This document shows, in pieces, positions 24,220 to 36,175 of a stretch of 64,000 nt of DNA. Within the stretch, counting starts at the first letter, position 1; each line of letters opens with the position of its first letter. The notes under the pieces were generated by a model that searched no databases, was not told the origin of the DNA, and worked only from the letters and a program-made list of their open reading frames with translations. Source of the DNA: Benincasa hispida (lineage: Eukaryota > Streptophyta > Magnoliopsida > Cucurbitales > Cucurbitaceae); the NCBI RefSeq assembly GCF_009727055.1, contig NC_052357.1, positions 88,143,906-88,207,905 on the forward strand, given 5' to 3'. The translations under genes and the position numbers were made by a program.

Positions 24220-26884
24220 ATATAACATTCAATTCAGTTTAATTTTGGTGTGATGGGTGTTTTATATGAGTTATATGAAACTGTTGCACAGATATGGTTT
24301 TCTGAGTTTTGGCATTTAATTTATCTTTGATTTCTCATATAAACTTGTAATTGGATCTTGTTTGATGAACTTATATGTGTTCTCTTGAGTATGTAATTTA
24401 TTTGGAGTCATTAGAGTTGAAATTAAGTTGTAGTTGAAGAAACAAGTGAAGAAGGTCGAGCTGTTGTACCAGTTTTTTTAGCTTCTGCTCAAAATCGTTG
24501 TTGAGGTTCAGTTGCTAAATGATCGTCTAGTTCCAGGCGTTACATGATGTGAAGAAAGCTAGACGATCGTATAGCAATGGGCGCTGATCGTTGTGATGTT
24601 GGACGCTAAGCAATCGTGTACCTACGGGATCTAGATGATGCATTGATATGTTATACGATAGCATTACGCGATTGTTTAGCTTTGCGTGGGAACTAAATGA
24701 TGCGTTGAAAGTGCTACACGATCGTGTAGCTACGGCGCACGCTAAGCGATGCAATGAAGTGCTATGTGATAGCACTAAGCAATCGTCTAACTGTGGCGCT
24801 GAGTGATGAGATGAAGTGCTATGCGATAACGCTAAGCAATCGTCTAGCTATGACGCTGAATGACGCGATGATATTCTATGTGATGGATCTAAGTGATAGT
24901 TTAGCTGCGGTGAACACTAAACGATGACATAAAGCGCTAAGAAATGGTGTTAAGCGATTGTTTAGTTCTACCCGAGAGCTAAACGATTGCTCTATGTGAT
25001 AGACAAAAGACACTAAGTAATCGTGTACCTCTGCCCAACACAAGGCGATGACGTTAGACGATAGCCTTCAGCGTGACACGATCGGCTTTAGCGAGATTTT
25101 GAGTTTGCAACACAAGGCGATTTCTTGAGGTCCAATCTGGTTCAGCCTCAAAGGGTTTTTGGCTGGTCCGGTTCAGACTTCGTTGGTCCAGTTCAAGATG
25201 CTGGGTTCGGTTCAGAGCAGGTTCGAATGGTTCAAAGACGATTTTGAAGCTGTTTATAATAGTTAGGCTTCTGTTTGTTTGCTTATGCCAAAACTAAAAC
25301 CATAATCAGTTTGTGTTTAATTATTTATGCATTTGATGTATTTTATAATTAAATAAATCTTGTATGTGCATACAGTATGTCATTTAGATTTAAAATCCCA
25401 CCATAGAAGCATGTTATATGCATTGAAGTATTTTAAATATTATAATACATAGGTATGCATGTTAGGGTTTCTTGTATTTAATATAAGTGTTATATTAAAT
25501 ATTGAATGCTTTTATGTATGTTATGGATGTTTAGTATGTCTAAAGTTTTATAAGTTTTTATAAAATTGGGTTAGACATTTAAAATCCATAAAGAACAGCT
25601 GCATGCTCACGTAGGTTGAGCACCTGTTTTAAATAGTTAAAACTTATAAAACTCAGGTTACAAACTCAACCGGTATATAATCCTGCCTAAGGTCGGGGGT
25701 ACTTAAGTTGAAGGTTTATAGAACACCTCCTACCTCGGGATTATAGCCGAATGATTGAGCGTTGGTAACCGGTTTTATGAGCACACGTGAATGATGTGAG
25801 GTAATAAAAGGGTTTATCACCTAGACATCGTAGGTTAAAAATCCAATTATAAGTGTTACACTTGGATAAACCTATAAACTTAGGGTTGTTTTATTAGCCA
25901 AAAGAACCTAAGTATAAATATACCCAATAGAACACTTCAGCGGTAATTTAATAACTTTTATATGATAAAATTATTAGAACATTTTAGTGGCAGTTTAATA
26001 ACTTCTATATCATAAAATTATTAGAACACTTCAGTGGAAGATTAATAACATATACGATATGTTATTTTTAGCTCTCACGTCCCAAAGAGTTCACAATCAA
26101 GATTTAAGCGGTACTTCGTGTCACCCTGGAAGTGACTTCCATTCGGAAAGTATTTTTTAGCTTAAATCTAGATTGCGGTGAATAAGGGGAAGTTGTTCAA
26201 ACATAAGTCTATTATATGATATATAGATTTCAACTACCACGTCTCCACGATAGTTTACACCGTGAGATTCATATGATGCTTCGTGTCACCCTGGAAGTGA
26301 CCTCCATTCGGAAAGTGTTTTGTATGAGTTAATAACAAGGTAAACGGAGGAAGTTGTTTATAGTAAATGGGTGAAGGATATGTGTCAATATATCCTGTGG
26401 TCTCTTCCATTAGTTTGGACCGTGAGATTCCTATGTTGCACCTGCTGGTTTGCTTTAGGCGGCCCTTGCTAGTCGTTTAACGACAAATATCCCCTCAGAG
26501 GGTTGTAACATAGGATTCGAAACAACTCAAACTCTGAAAATGGATAGGATTTCTTAGGTCCATTCCCAACCTTGACTCTTTATTTCGGAAGCATAATTGG
26601 GGCTGACCTCTGACGTCTAAAAATAGAGGGTTACACTAAATGACTATAGGAATAATAATTATTCCTGAGACAATAGGAACAAGAGTTATTCCAGAGATAG
26701 TGTTTGGTCAAAATTGTTTACTTTAGTGAAGGAGTATCTAACTACCCCTCGGTAGCACGTATTCTGACTCACTAAAGTATCGTTGCAAATAAATAATGGT
26801 TATGGGCACATTATTAATTTTTGCTAAATTTATTTTGGATTTAGTTACAATTTGCTAATTATATTTTATTTGAATGTTATCAGC
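24220..26884 (+). other. Long non-coding leader of element C
   Basis: These 2.6 kb hold no recognisable coding sequence. They contain a palindromic-motif array (24520-25090), an AT-rich part with repeated TATAAGTGTTATA-like words (25340-25560), and a segment at 26100-26440 with two copies of TTCGTGTCACCCTGGAAGTG. The same segment is present in the leader of element D (33960-34200), so it is a family feature. Gag would normally be here. Confidence 0.65.
24520..25090. repeat. Array of degenerate CGATCGT palindromic motifs
   Basis: More than ten imperfect copies of AAGCGATCGTCTAGCT-like words lie at irregular 30-60 bp spacing. The best consensus across the window is CTAAACGATCGTTTAG, a perfect palindrome. 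See also 28800-29070, 31190-31440 and 32280-32880. Confidence 0.75.
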
Positions 26885-28441
26885 ATGTCAACTTCTTCTA
26901 GAATACTCACTTCCAAATTAAATAATAGTAAAATCAAATCAACAAAAAAATCACTAGTAGTTGATTACACCAAAAGATCTTTAAGAGAGGATTGTCTTCT
27001 ATCTCCCAACTTATCTAAAATTTTGAATTATATAGATGAAAATGCGGAATTCGAACAACAAGTTAAATATGACTTACTTGTTATCGAAGCATGTTTAGTG
27101 GAAAATGATAAAATCTGGATAATTGATTCAGGTGCCGCTAATCATTTTTGTACTATCTCACAGGAAACAAGTTTCTGGAGAGAGTTAACAGAAGGTAAAA
27201 CAATATTTAAGGTAGGGACCGGGGAGGTTGTTTCAGCTAAAGCAGTGGAAGATATGAAGTTATTTATAGGAGATAAGTATATTTATTTAAAAAATGTATA
27301 TTATGTTCCTTTTATGAAAAGGAATCTAATATCTATCTCTTGTTTGCTAGAACAAAATTATAAAGTTTCTTTCGAAAATGATGAAGTGTTCATCAATACA
27401 AGAAGTAAACAGATTTGTTCTGCAAAATTAGAAATAACTTGTAAATGTTAAAACCAACTAAGGTTAAAGCCTATTGAACATAGAGATGTTTAAAACTGCC
27501 GAGACTCATAAGAAAAGGAAGATTTCTCCAAATGCCTATCTTTGGCACTTAAGACCGGGTCACATAAATCTCAACAGAATTGAGAGATTAGTTAAGAGCG
27601 GTAATCTAAATAAGTTGGAAGACAGTTCATTACCACCTTGTAAGTCCTGTCTCGAGGGTAAAATGATAAAAAGATCTTTTTCTGGAAAAGGTCTTAGAGC
27701 CAAAGAACCCTTAAAGCTGATTCACTCAGACCTTTGTGGGCCTCTAAATGTTAGAGGGAGAGGAGGGTATGAATATTTCATCAGTTTTATAGATGATTAT
27801 TCCAGGTATGGGCATATTTACCTAATGTACCAAAAATCTGAAACTTTTGAAAAGTTTAAAGCGTATAAGGCCGAGGTTGAAAACCAATTAGGTAAAAAGA
27901 TTAAAACGCTTCGATCGGATCAAGGTGGTGAATATATGGACTTAGAATACCAGAACTATTTGATAAAATATGGAATTCAGTCTCATCTCACACCCTCTGA
28001 CACAGCTCAGTAAAACGGTGTGGCAGAAAGGAGAAACCGAACCTTGTTGGACATGGTTCGTTCCATGATGAGTTACGCTCAGTTACCAAATTCTTTTTGG
28101 GGACACACAGTTGGAACTGTGGTGTATAATTTAAACATGGTTCCCTCGAAAAGTGTTTTTGAAACGCTTTACGAGCTCTGGAGAGGACGTAAAGGAAATT
28201 TACGTCACTTCAGGATTTGGGGTTGTCCAGCACATGTGTTGGTACAAAATCCTAAAAAGTTGGAACACCGTTCAAAAGTATGCCTATTTGTAGGCTACCC
28301 AAAAGAAACAAAAGGTGGTTTCTTTAATGATCCTCAGGAAGACAAGGTATTTGTATCGACAAATACAACCTTCCTGAAGGAAGACCATGTAAAGAATCAT
28401 CAATCTCGCAGTAAGTCAATAATAGAAGAAATGTCCAGAGA
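26885..28441 (+). pseudogene. Copia protease and integrase of element C
   Basis: ATG 26885 opens MSTSSRILTSKLN, which looks like a gag start. It soon passes to KYDLLVIEACLVEND and the aspartic protease motif WIIDSGAANHFC, with its catalytic DSG intact. After the stop at 27449 and a shift, 27474 onward gives the pre-integrase zinc-binding block (HLRPGHINLNRIERL, CKSCLEGK) and the integrase core (HSDLCGPL, FIDDYSRYGHIYLM, LRSDQGGEY), with the D,D residues visible. A TAA at 28011 replaces a Gln codon before NGVAERRNRTLLDMVR. Coding reaches the LTR insertion at 28442 and resumes at 39286. Confidence 0.88.
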
Positions 28442-28799
28442 TGAAGGAACTCTTAAACAAGAGTATTCATGAGTTGGTCTGGATCTTTCCTATTTCATTG
28501 TGACCGAATTACCACACATACATTCTAACAAACAGATTTGCATTATAACACTAATTGGACATACTTTAACAATTAAAAAACAATAAATTGAGTAAACGTA
28601 CCAGTTAAAGACAATCTTCACTCAAACTCAATCTAGCGGAAGCGACTCCTCTACGCTTTTTATCGCCCAGTAATCGTTCACCTAACAGCACCACGATCTC
28701 TACACGAATGTCAGCGCACGAACAAGCAGCAACCAAGGATGACACCACCACTCGAAGCCCTCGGTATTCTCGGAGTGAGAATCCAAAGAGTGGACTTTG

Positions 28800-29070
28800 A
28801 TGGAATATGTAGAGGAATGAGGAAAGGACGATCGTGTAGTATGAACAAGTAAGTGGGAGATAGTAGATGACTATCGTATAGTCGGGTGCTTGTAGTTTAG
28901 GGAAAGGTACACGATCATGTAGGTTTTACTAAGCGAATTTCTAGTAAATAGTAAGCGATCGTTTAGATCAGCTCGGCGCACTAAGCGATTGTTTAGAACG
29001 ATCATTTAGAAATCGCGTGCGATCGTTTAGTTGCGGGTGTGTGATCATTTAGGCTCTCACGCTAAGCGAT
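28800..29070. repeat. Palindromic CGATCG motif array in an LTR
   Basis: Copies include AAGCGATCGTTTAGATC, GTGCGATCGTTTAGTTG and GACGATCGTGTAGTATG, with several CGATCAT/CGATTGT variants, within about 270 bp near the 3' part of the reverse LTR. Confidence 0.75.
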
Positions 29071-29742
29071 CATGAAGTTTTCACACCGTGAGCTAATTTT
29101 CGAATTCTTTACAAAATGAAAACAATTTTCATTTTATTCTTCAGTTACAATAACCGAAATTGATCTTCCAACTTTCGCACGATTCAGGAGAAATTCTTGG
29201 TCAATTATCACATAACCGCCTATTTAATTAACTAATGAATATAATCATATTATATTTTGAATCTATAGTTTGATATCATATATCTACTATAGTAATTTCT
29301 CCTCTGCTTGATATAAATCATATTTATATCTAATTTTTTCCAAAATAATGTATCTCATACATTTAGTCAATTATATTATATATAATTAACGAGTTCAATT
29401 ATATCATACAATTAAACTCCATCTTGTCAATTTGAACATTTTAAACTGACCCAAAAACTAATTCTCGACTTTATCCAAGCTACCAAGGAGACCTTATGGA
29501 CCTGTGGCTCGAAGCTCCAACGATAAGTGAATAACTGACTAAACTCTTTAGCCACAAGATCCACCATCCGTTAACTGCCAGGCAATCCACTAAACACCAA
29601 CAGCTGAACTCTTCTTACCACATATATATTTCTATGTCCATCGAATATAACCAATCATGAGTAAGATGACCCTTCACAGATGCTCGTAAGTACAGCTAGG
29701 CCAATTTACCGTTTTGCCCCTATAGTTACATCTCACTCCTTA

Positions 29743-31960
29743 GAGTCTCGTTGTTTTGTAAAGATACACATTGTTCAATGAATAAAATAAGTGTTATTTA
29801 ATTCTGGCATTTACTCTTATCCAATAAACAAAGCTCCTTGGTTATCATATGTGAACTTAAGCATGTAATATAATATACAAGTAGATCATGCCTTAAGTGA
29901 TAACCTAAATAGGTATGTAGTATAAGGATTAAGGTGGGATACCTGATCCTAGTGATACTACGGATACAGTCTGCTTTGTAGAGGTTTGCAAGTGTTGTAA
30001 ACTACTACAGATGGTAGATCCTAACCATTCATGTAGAGACGTGCGAGCAGAGGTGTCCTATACGTTTATATAAGACCTGGACCACGAGATGACTAGACTC
30101 TGTATATAACTCTGTTGATACTAGATATTTACATCTCATTTAAACGACCATAGGTGACACGACCCCAATCCTGAGTGTTTTGGGAACTCCTGCCTTTAAG
30201 GGCGGTTCTTTGATTAGTATGGGTGGAAGTAGCCAGATTGTCAACCCAACATGCTTACCTTTTTGGGGATTTGTCTAATTTGGGAGCTGAGAACTCAATC
30301 CACAAGATGGAATTCACTTCTTTCTCGAAGCACGGATAAGTAGAGATGTTGCTCCTTTAAGGGTTGATTCAAGGGCTTGAACATAGTGGCCACAACTTCT
30401 CTTTGGAAGAGAAGACTCAGTCATAGTAGGACTATGACTTATGTCCATTAGAGGAATCAGTGGTACTTAAGGAGTTAGATGTAACTACAGGGGCATAATG
30501 GTTATTGGCCCAGCTGTACTTACGAGCGATCTGTGAAGGGTTGTCCCACTGCTGATTGGTTAAGATGGACATATAATATATCTGTGGTGAGAAGAGTTCA
30601 GCTATGGTCTTTAGTGGAGTGCCTAGCAGTTAACGGATAGTGGATCCCATGACTAAAGAGTTTAGTCAGTTATTCACGTACTGTTAGAGCTTCGAGCTAC
30701 AGGTTCATAAGATCCCCTTGGTAGCTCAATGGATTCAGTTGAGGATCAATTCTTGGTGTTGATTTGAAATGTTCAAATTGAAAGGAGGTATTTTGATTAT
30801 ATATGATATAATCGGTTTGATGCATGAGATATATCTAGTGGAGGATTAATGTAAATGAGATTTACATTAAATACCATGGAATAGAAAAAGAACTATGGTT
30901 TATATGTTTCATGAGATGAAATATTAAAACTATATGTTATAAATATAGTATGATAAGTTGGTTATCATTTATATTTATAATAATATTAATTATTGGATAA
31001 TTAATTATTTTTCTTTAATAACCAAAGTAATGGGTGGTTATTGAATTCATGGTAACCGTGAGTTTAAAAGTAAAATGATTTTCCTATTTTGAAAGGAAGT
31101 TTTACAAACGCCAAAAGGTTTTTGAGTTTTCTCTCTCGCGCAAAAGAAACTCAAGGAGTCGTCAGGTAAATACATATTTTCTAAACGAAGGCTGGGCGAC
31201 CTAAACGATTGTGTAGTGGCGAACTAAACGATTGTGCAGTATTTACTAAACGATCACATAGTTTTGCTAGACGATCGCTTGCCCAAGTAAACGATCATGT
31301 AGAGCCTGTAGGCGACAAACCGAGCTAAACAATGGCATAGGCGACAGACCGAGCTAAACAATGGCATAGCTTTTACTAGACGATCACTTAGCTTTATCTA
31401 AACGATTGGGCATCAACCTATACGATAGGTCTCTGCCATCTCCCACTTGCCCAATCATGTATGTGATCGGTGTTTTCCTCCTCCGTCTGTCTCATACCAA
31501 ATCCAAACAGAGCCCACCCTCTGAATTCTCACACTAAGAATACCAAGGTAGCCTTGTTAGTGGTGTCAGACTCAACTCGACACCGTAGAGGTTTCTGGAG
31601 GCCGTTCGTGGTGTTGTGGAGGTTGTTAGTGTTGCTGAAGAGTTCGTGACCGAGGCCATCGTTGAGGATGAGTGAGAAGTGTTCGTATTGTGTTCGTTGG
31701 GTGTTGTGGTCGTGTAGATCGAGCGTTCGAGGTTGCTGATTCTTCGAGCGTTCGTGCGCAACCAAGTGTGGAGACGCTTCTGTCATTGTTAGTACGGCTG
31801 TTCTTTTTGTGCATTTGTGACTTTCATGCTATAATTTCTGTATGAATTGTATAACCGCTTGTTTGGAAGTCGACTGTAAATGTATTGTTCATTCATGATT
31901 GTGATGTTGAATTATCGTTCTTCCGCTGCTCATGGAAATCTCGCATCTGATTTCCTTCTA
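29743..31960 (+). repeat. 5' LTR of element D
   Basis: It starts at AGTCTCGTTGTTTTG, about 30 bp into the LTR, at a deletion junction with the reverse LTR. It ends ATTTCCTTCTA at 31960. The 31190-31440 part has the CGATCG motif array. Overlapping minus-strand open frames at 31529-31814 are low-complexity and unsupported. Confidence 0.87.
31190..31440. repeat. Palindromic CGATCG motif array in LTR D
   Basis: Words such as CTAAACGATTGTGTAGT, CTAAACGATCACATAG, CTAGACGATCGCTTG and GTAAACGATCATGTAG recur at intervals of about 20-40 bp. Confidence 0.78.
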
Positions 31961-31975
31961 TTGGTATCAGAGTCA
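31961..31975 (+). other. Primer-binding site of element D
   Basis: TTGGTATCAGAGTCA matches the TGGTATCAGAGC primer site (initiator tRNA-Met) except at the C-to-T position. It lies directly after the LTR. Confidence 0.85.
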
Positions 31976-34700
31976 GGTTCTGTAATATTCCAAATTACAG
32001 ATCTGAATTGAACGCAATTTTCAGTCACGGTGGGTTTCTAAATTTGTGGTTAACTGTTTTCTGCATTTACAGATGCGTTTGATGAATGTTTCGGGTTTAA
32101 ATTGCCTTTTTGTTAAAGCTTTCAGTATTACAAAGTGTTAATTGTAAAGGCCCCTGTGTTTTTGGTTGAAATTAACATCGCAATCCAGTATGTAATTCAA
32201 AAATTTTGAGTTCGTTGAGTCGTTCATGATGAAGCTTCGGCGCACAGCGATGCGGTTCTCAACGAAGAAGAAGACCAAACATTGGTCGGATCGTGTAGCC
32301 TCAGGTAAACGATCGTTGGGATTTAACTAAGCGATCATTTAGTTTTTTTTTTTCTAGACGATTATGTAGTATTTTCTAATCGATCTTTTTAACTAATGCT
32401 AAGCGATGGAGTAAATCGTTTACCATATCGCGTGGCATTGATTGCACCACCACGTAGGCGCTGGAGGTAAACGATCGTAGTGGGAGCATGCGATGCTCAT
32501 CGTTTAGTAGAAGGTGTGTGCTAGACGATTGTGTAGTTAGCAAGCTTCATCACTTAGTTACTACATATGCAATCGTGCGTATGCAATACGGAGGAGTTAG
32601 CTAAACGATCGCTTAGACGGTACTTTGCGGCATCGTAGTTGCTTAGACGATCGCAGAAGGCGGGTGCTGTGCGGAGCATGCTAAGCGATCGTGTAATTCA
32701 GGCTTCATCGCTTAGTAAAGGTACGCGATCGTGTAGTAATAGCTAAACGATCGTTTGGATTTTTCTAAACGATCATATAGTAAATGTTAAACGATCGTTT
32801 AGCTCTGGGAGTGCTAGTAAGCGATAGAATGAAGGGTTTGTTTTATTGTGTAGACGATCACGGGGTGCTTAATACATGATGGTTAGAGAAGCGCTGAGCG
32901 GTTCAAGACCCGGTTCGCCTGTTTGAACCGGAGACTCCTTGTCTTTGTAATAGTTAGCTTTCCTTTTGTATTTTTTAAGGCAATTTTACCTAGTTCATCA
33001 ACTTTGGTTGCTTATACATGTGATGTATGGTGCTAATATGCCAAATTGTCTGTCATATAGTTAAAACCCACCTTAGGTTGTGAAATTATTCATGCATCAT
33101 GTATTATAAATGTTATAATCAAGCATGAAGAAATTATTTGAAAGCATGCACATGCATCATGAAATATAAGAGTTATATTTTGCATGCAATAAGCATTATC
33201 ATGCATCATCCTTTTCTTATAAGTGTTATAGTTTAAGGGTGAATGGAAGCATGTTTTGCTTGTTTCATTGTTGTTTTGTATAAGTGTTATATAAAAGAAG
33301 TAGCAAAGAATGGAAAATGCATTGAGCATGACACTTAGGTTGTTTATAAGCGTTATGAATGCCTTGCATGTGTTAGCTTAGCATTGTGGTTATTTCCGTT
33401 TATAAGTGTTATAAAGGAAATTAGAAATAAATCAATAATTCAGAGTTGCATGCGGACTTAGGGTGAACTCAAGTTTTTAAAAGGGTTTTAAAATTGGATT
33501 GAGATAGACCTAACTTCAAGTGGTTCTAAAGAGTTTAGTAACCTAGATTAATCTTTTAAAATCAGTTTAATAGGATTAAATTGGTTGAATAAAAGATTAA
33601 ATTTGTTGAACCTATCTATAAGGGACCTTTTGTCGAAGACGGGTTCTGGCTAGGCTGGGGTTCTTAAGTTGACGAAAACGTAACACCCCTAAGTGGGAAC
33701 GTACCTGGAAAGATGAATTAGATAGATTTTGAACAAGCATGTGACGATTTGGTCAAATATTTTGTTAAAGAGTGTAATGGATGATGATCAAAAGTTGTTT
33801 CACTATCCAAGATAAATGTTACTATTGGAAAAACCTAAAAGTCACTTAGTTAAAATCCTTAGCTGTGTTTTTTTATAAGTAAGCTAAACCCTAGGTTATA
33901 AAATACTCAGTGGGAGGAAGAGGCGTATCAGATATGTCTATGATTTCACTCACGTTTCTCCTTGTATGTTCACACCGTGAGATTCATGCTTGGTCTCGTG
34001 TTACCCAGGATGCATCCCCATTCGGATGATGTTTGAATGAGTCAATATCAAGGTGAACGGAGAGAGTGTTTATAGTAAGTGGGTGAAGGGTGTGTGTCGT
34101 CCTATGAACTCTGTCATTGGTTCACACTGTGAGATCATTCTATACGCCCTCGTGTTGCCTTCAGAGCGTCCCCCTTCGGATGGGTTTTTGTGTAGTTGGT
34201 CAATATCAAGGTGAACTTCAGAAATGGATAGGGTTGCTTTAGGTTTTGCCCCAATCAGATTTTTTCCCTTCGGATTGTTGGGACGGACTTCTAGGACTTA
34301 AAATGATGGGTCACATTTACGGTAGATTGTTAAGTAAGTTAATGATCTTTTGGGCAAATCAATGATGGCTAGTTGTTATAGGAGCTAGGAGCAAGAGTTG
34401 TTCTGGTATTAATGACTGGTTGATAACTTCTCAATTCAGAGGAGGGATAACTGACCTCCTTTCGGCGGCTTTTGTCCTAAACCTTTGAAGCGTCATTGTG
34501 AAACTAGATGTCACACGGGGTTCATGTTAGTTTTGCTAAAACCTTATTGGATGTTGTTTTATTTTTACAACGGGTATTTGCATAATACCTAACGTAGGTC
34601 AATGTGTTTTTCTTTTCAGCAACTCGTTAGTATCTCCATTTAAAGCTTTTAATAATGTTCGATTATTTATAGTGGAAAGAATCATCTGAACAAATTTCAT
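31976..34700 (+). other. Long leader of element D with a gag trace
   Basis: The leader is mostly non-coding. It contains the motif array at 32280-32880, AT-rich TATAAGTGTTATA words (33100-33420) and the CGTGAGATTC/CCATTCGGATGA segment (33960-34200) shared with element C. Near 34617 CAGCAACTCGTTAGTATCTC may be the remains of a gag start. No capsid or zinc-knuckle sequence follows before protease. Confidence 0.6.
32280..32880. repeat. Largest palindromic CGATCG motif array
   Basis: About 16 imperfect copies of CTAAACGATCGTTTAG lie in 600 bp. The copy at 32788-32801 (TAAACGATCGTTTA) is a perfect 14-bp palindrome. Copies sit in the untranslated leader just downstream of the primer site. Confidence 0.82.
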
Positions 34701-34739
34701 GGTAAATGACCTCCATCCCACTACTCTCTAAAAGAGGAG

Positions 34740-35405
34740 ACAAGACAGTAAATATGATTTATTGGTCTTGGAGACATGTCTGGTAGAGAATGATGATTCT
34801 GCCTGGATCTTCGATTCAAGTGCTACTAATCATGTCAATTCCTCTTACCAAGGATTCAGTTCCTGAAAAACGTTGCCACAGGGAGAGATGACTCTTCGAG
34901 TCGATACTAGCGAGGTTGTTTCAGCTGTTGCTGTAGGCAGGCTAAAGCTATTTGTTGACAAGAAACGTTATCTGTTATTGGATAATGTTTTTGTATTTCC
35001 TCATATTAAGAGGAACTTGATCTCGGTTTCTTGTCTCATTGAACAAGGCTACACCGTCTTCTTTTCTAAGAATAAAATGTTTATTTTCAAGAATGGAATG
35101 GAGATTGGTTATGGTTCAATGGAAAATAACTTATATGTACTAAGGTCGTTAGTCAAAAAAGCCTTGTGTAACACTGAAATGTTGAGTACGACAACAACAG
35201 CTAAACGCCAAAAGTTTCTCCAAAGGAAAATGCCCATCTTTGGCATCTAAGGTTAGGTCACATCAACCTCAATAGGATTGAGAAGTTGGTGCAAAGTGGA
35301 CTTCTAAAGAGTTTAGAAGAAAACTCCTTGCCGGTATGTGAATCATGCCTCGAAGGCAAGATGACCAAATGACCTTTTACTGGAAAAGGTTATAGAGCCA
35401 AGGAA
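34740..35405 (+). pseudogene. Copia protease and pre-integrase of element D
   Basis: Reading frames give LVENDDSAWIFDSSATNHV, where the catalytic DSG is altered to DSS, then TLRVDTSEVVSAVAVGRLKL and VFPHIKRNLISVSCLIEQGY (34873-35250). A shift leads to HLWHLRLGHINLNRIEKLV and CESCLEGKMTK. The domain is cut by the N gap at the start of the integrase core. It is related to the same segment of element C. The altered protease motif and shifts mark it as inactive. Confidence 0.82.
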
Positions 35406-36175
35406 NNNNNNNNNNNNNNNNNNNNNNNNNNNNNNNNNNNNNNNNNNNNNNNNNNNNNNNNNNNNNNNNNNNNNNNNNNNNNNNNNNNNNNNNNNNNNNN
35501 NNNNNNNNNNNNNNNNNNNNNNNNNNNNNNNNNNNNNNNNNNNNNNNNNNNNNNNNNNNNNNNNNNNNNNNNNNNNNNNNNNNNNNNNNNNNNNNNNNNN
35601 NNNNNNNNNNNNNNNNNNNNNNNNNNNNNNNNNNNNNNNNNNNNNNNNNNNNNNNNNNNNNNNNNNNNNNNNNNNNNNNNNNNNNNNNNNNNNNNNNNNN
35701 NNNNNNNNNNNNNNNNNNNNNNNNNNNNNNNNNNNNNNNNNNNNNNNNNNNNNNNNNNNNNNNNNNNNNNNNNNNNNNNNNNNNNNNNNNNNNNNNNNNN
35801 NNNNNNNNNNNNNNNNNNNNNNNNNNNNNNNNNNNNNNNNNNNNNNNNNNNNNNNNNNNNNNNNNNNNNNNNNNNNNNNNNNNNNNNNNNNNNNNNNNNN
35901 NNNNNNNNNNNNNNNNNNNNNNNNNNNNNNNNNNNNNNNNNNNNNNNNNNNNNNNNNNNNNNNNNNNNNNNNNNNNNNNNNNNNNNNNNNNNNNNNNNNN
36001 NNNNNNNNNNNNNNNNNNNNNNNNNNNNNNNNNNNNNNNNNNNNNNNNNNNNNNNNNNNNNNNNNNNNNNNNNNNNNNNNNNNNNNNNNNNNNNNNNNNN
36101 NNNNNNNNNNNNNNNNNNNNNNNNNNNNNNNNNNNNNNNNNNNNNNNNNNNNNNNNNNNNNNNNNNNNNNNNNNN
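35406..36175. other. Assembly gap of 770 N
   Basis: The run falls between pre-integrase and the integrase/RT linker of element D. The same interval in element C is about 715 bp, so the gap probably holds only the integrase core of D. Confidence 0.95.

Noticed and set aside
31529..31814. Three overlapping minus-strand open frames rich in T, S, N and R
   Set aside because: They overlap each other in different frames inside an LTR and have no recognisable domain.
32280..32880. CGATCG array as a possible CRISPR or telomere-like array
   Set aside because: Copies are degenerate, spacing is irregular, and they lie within copia leaders and LTRs.
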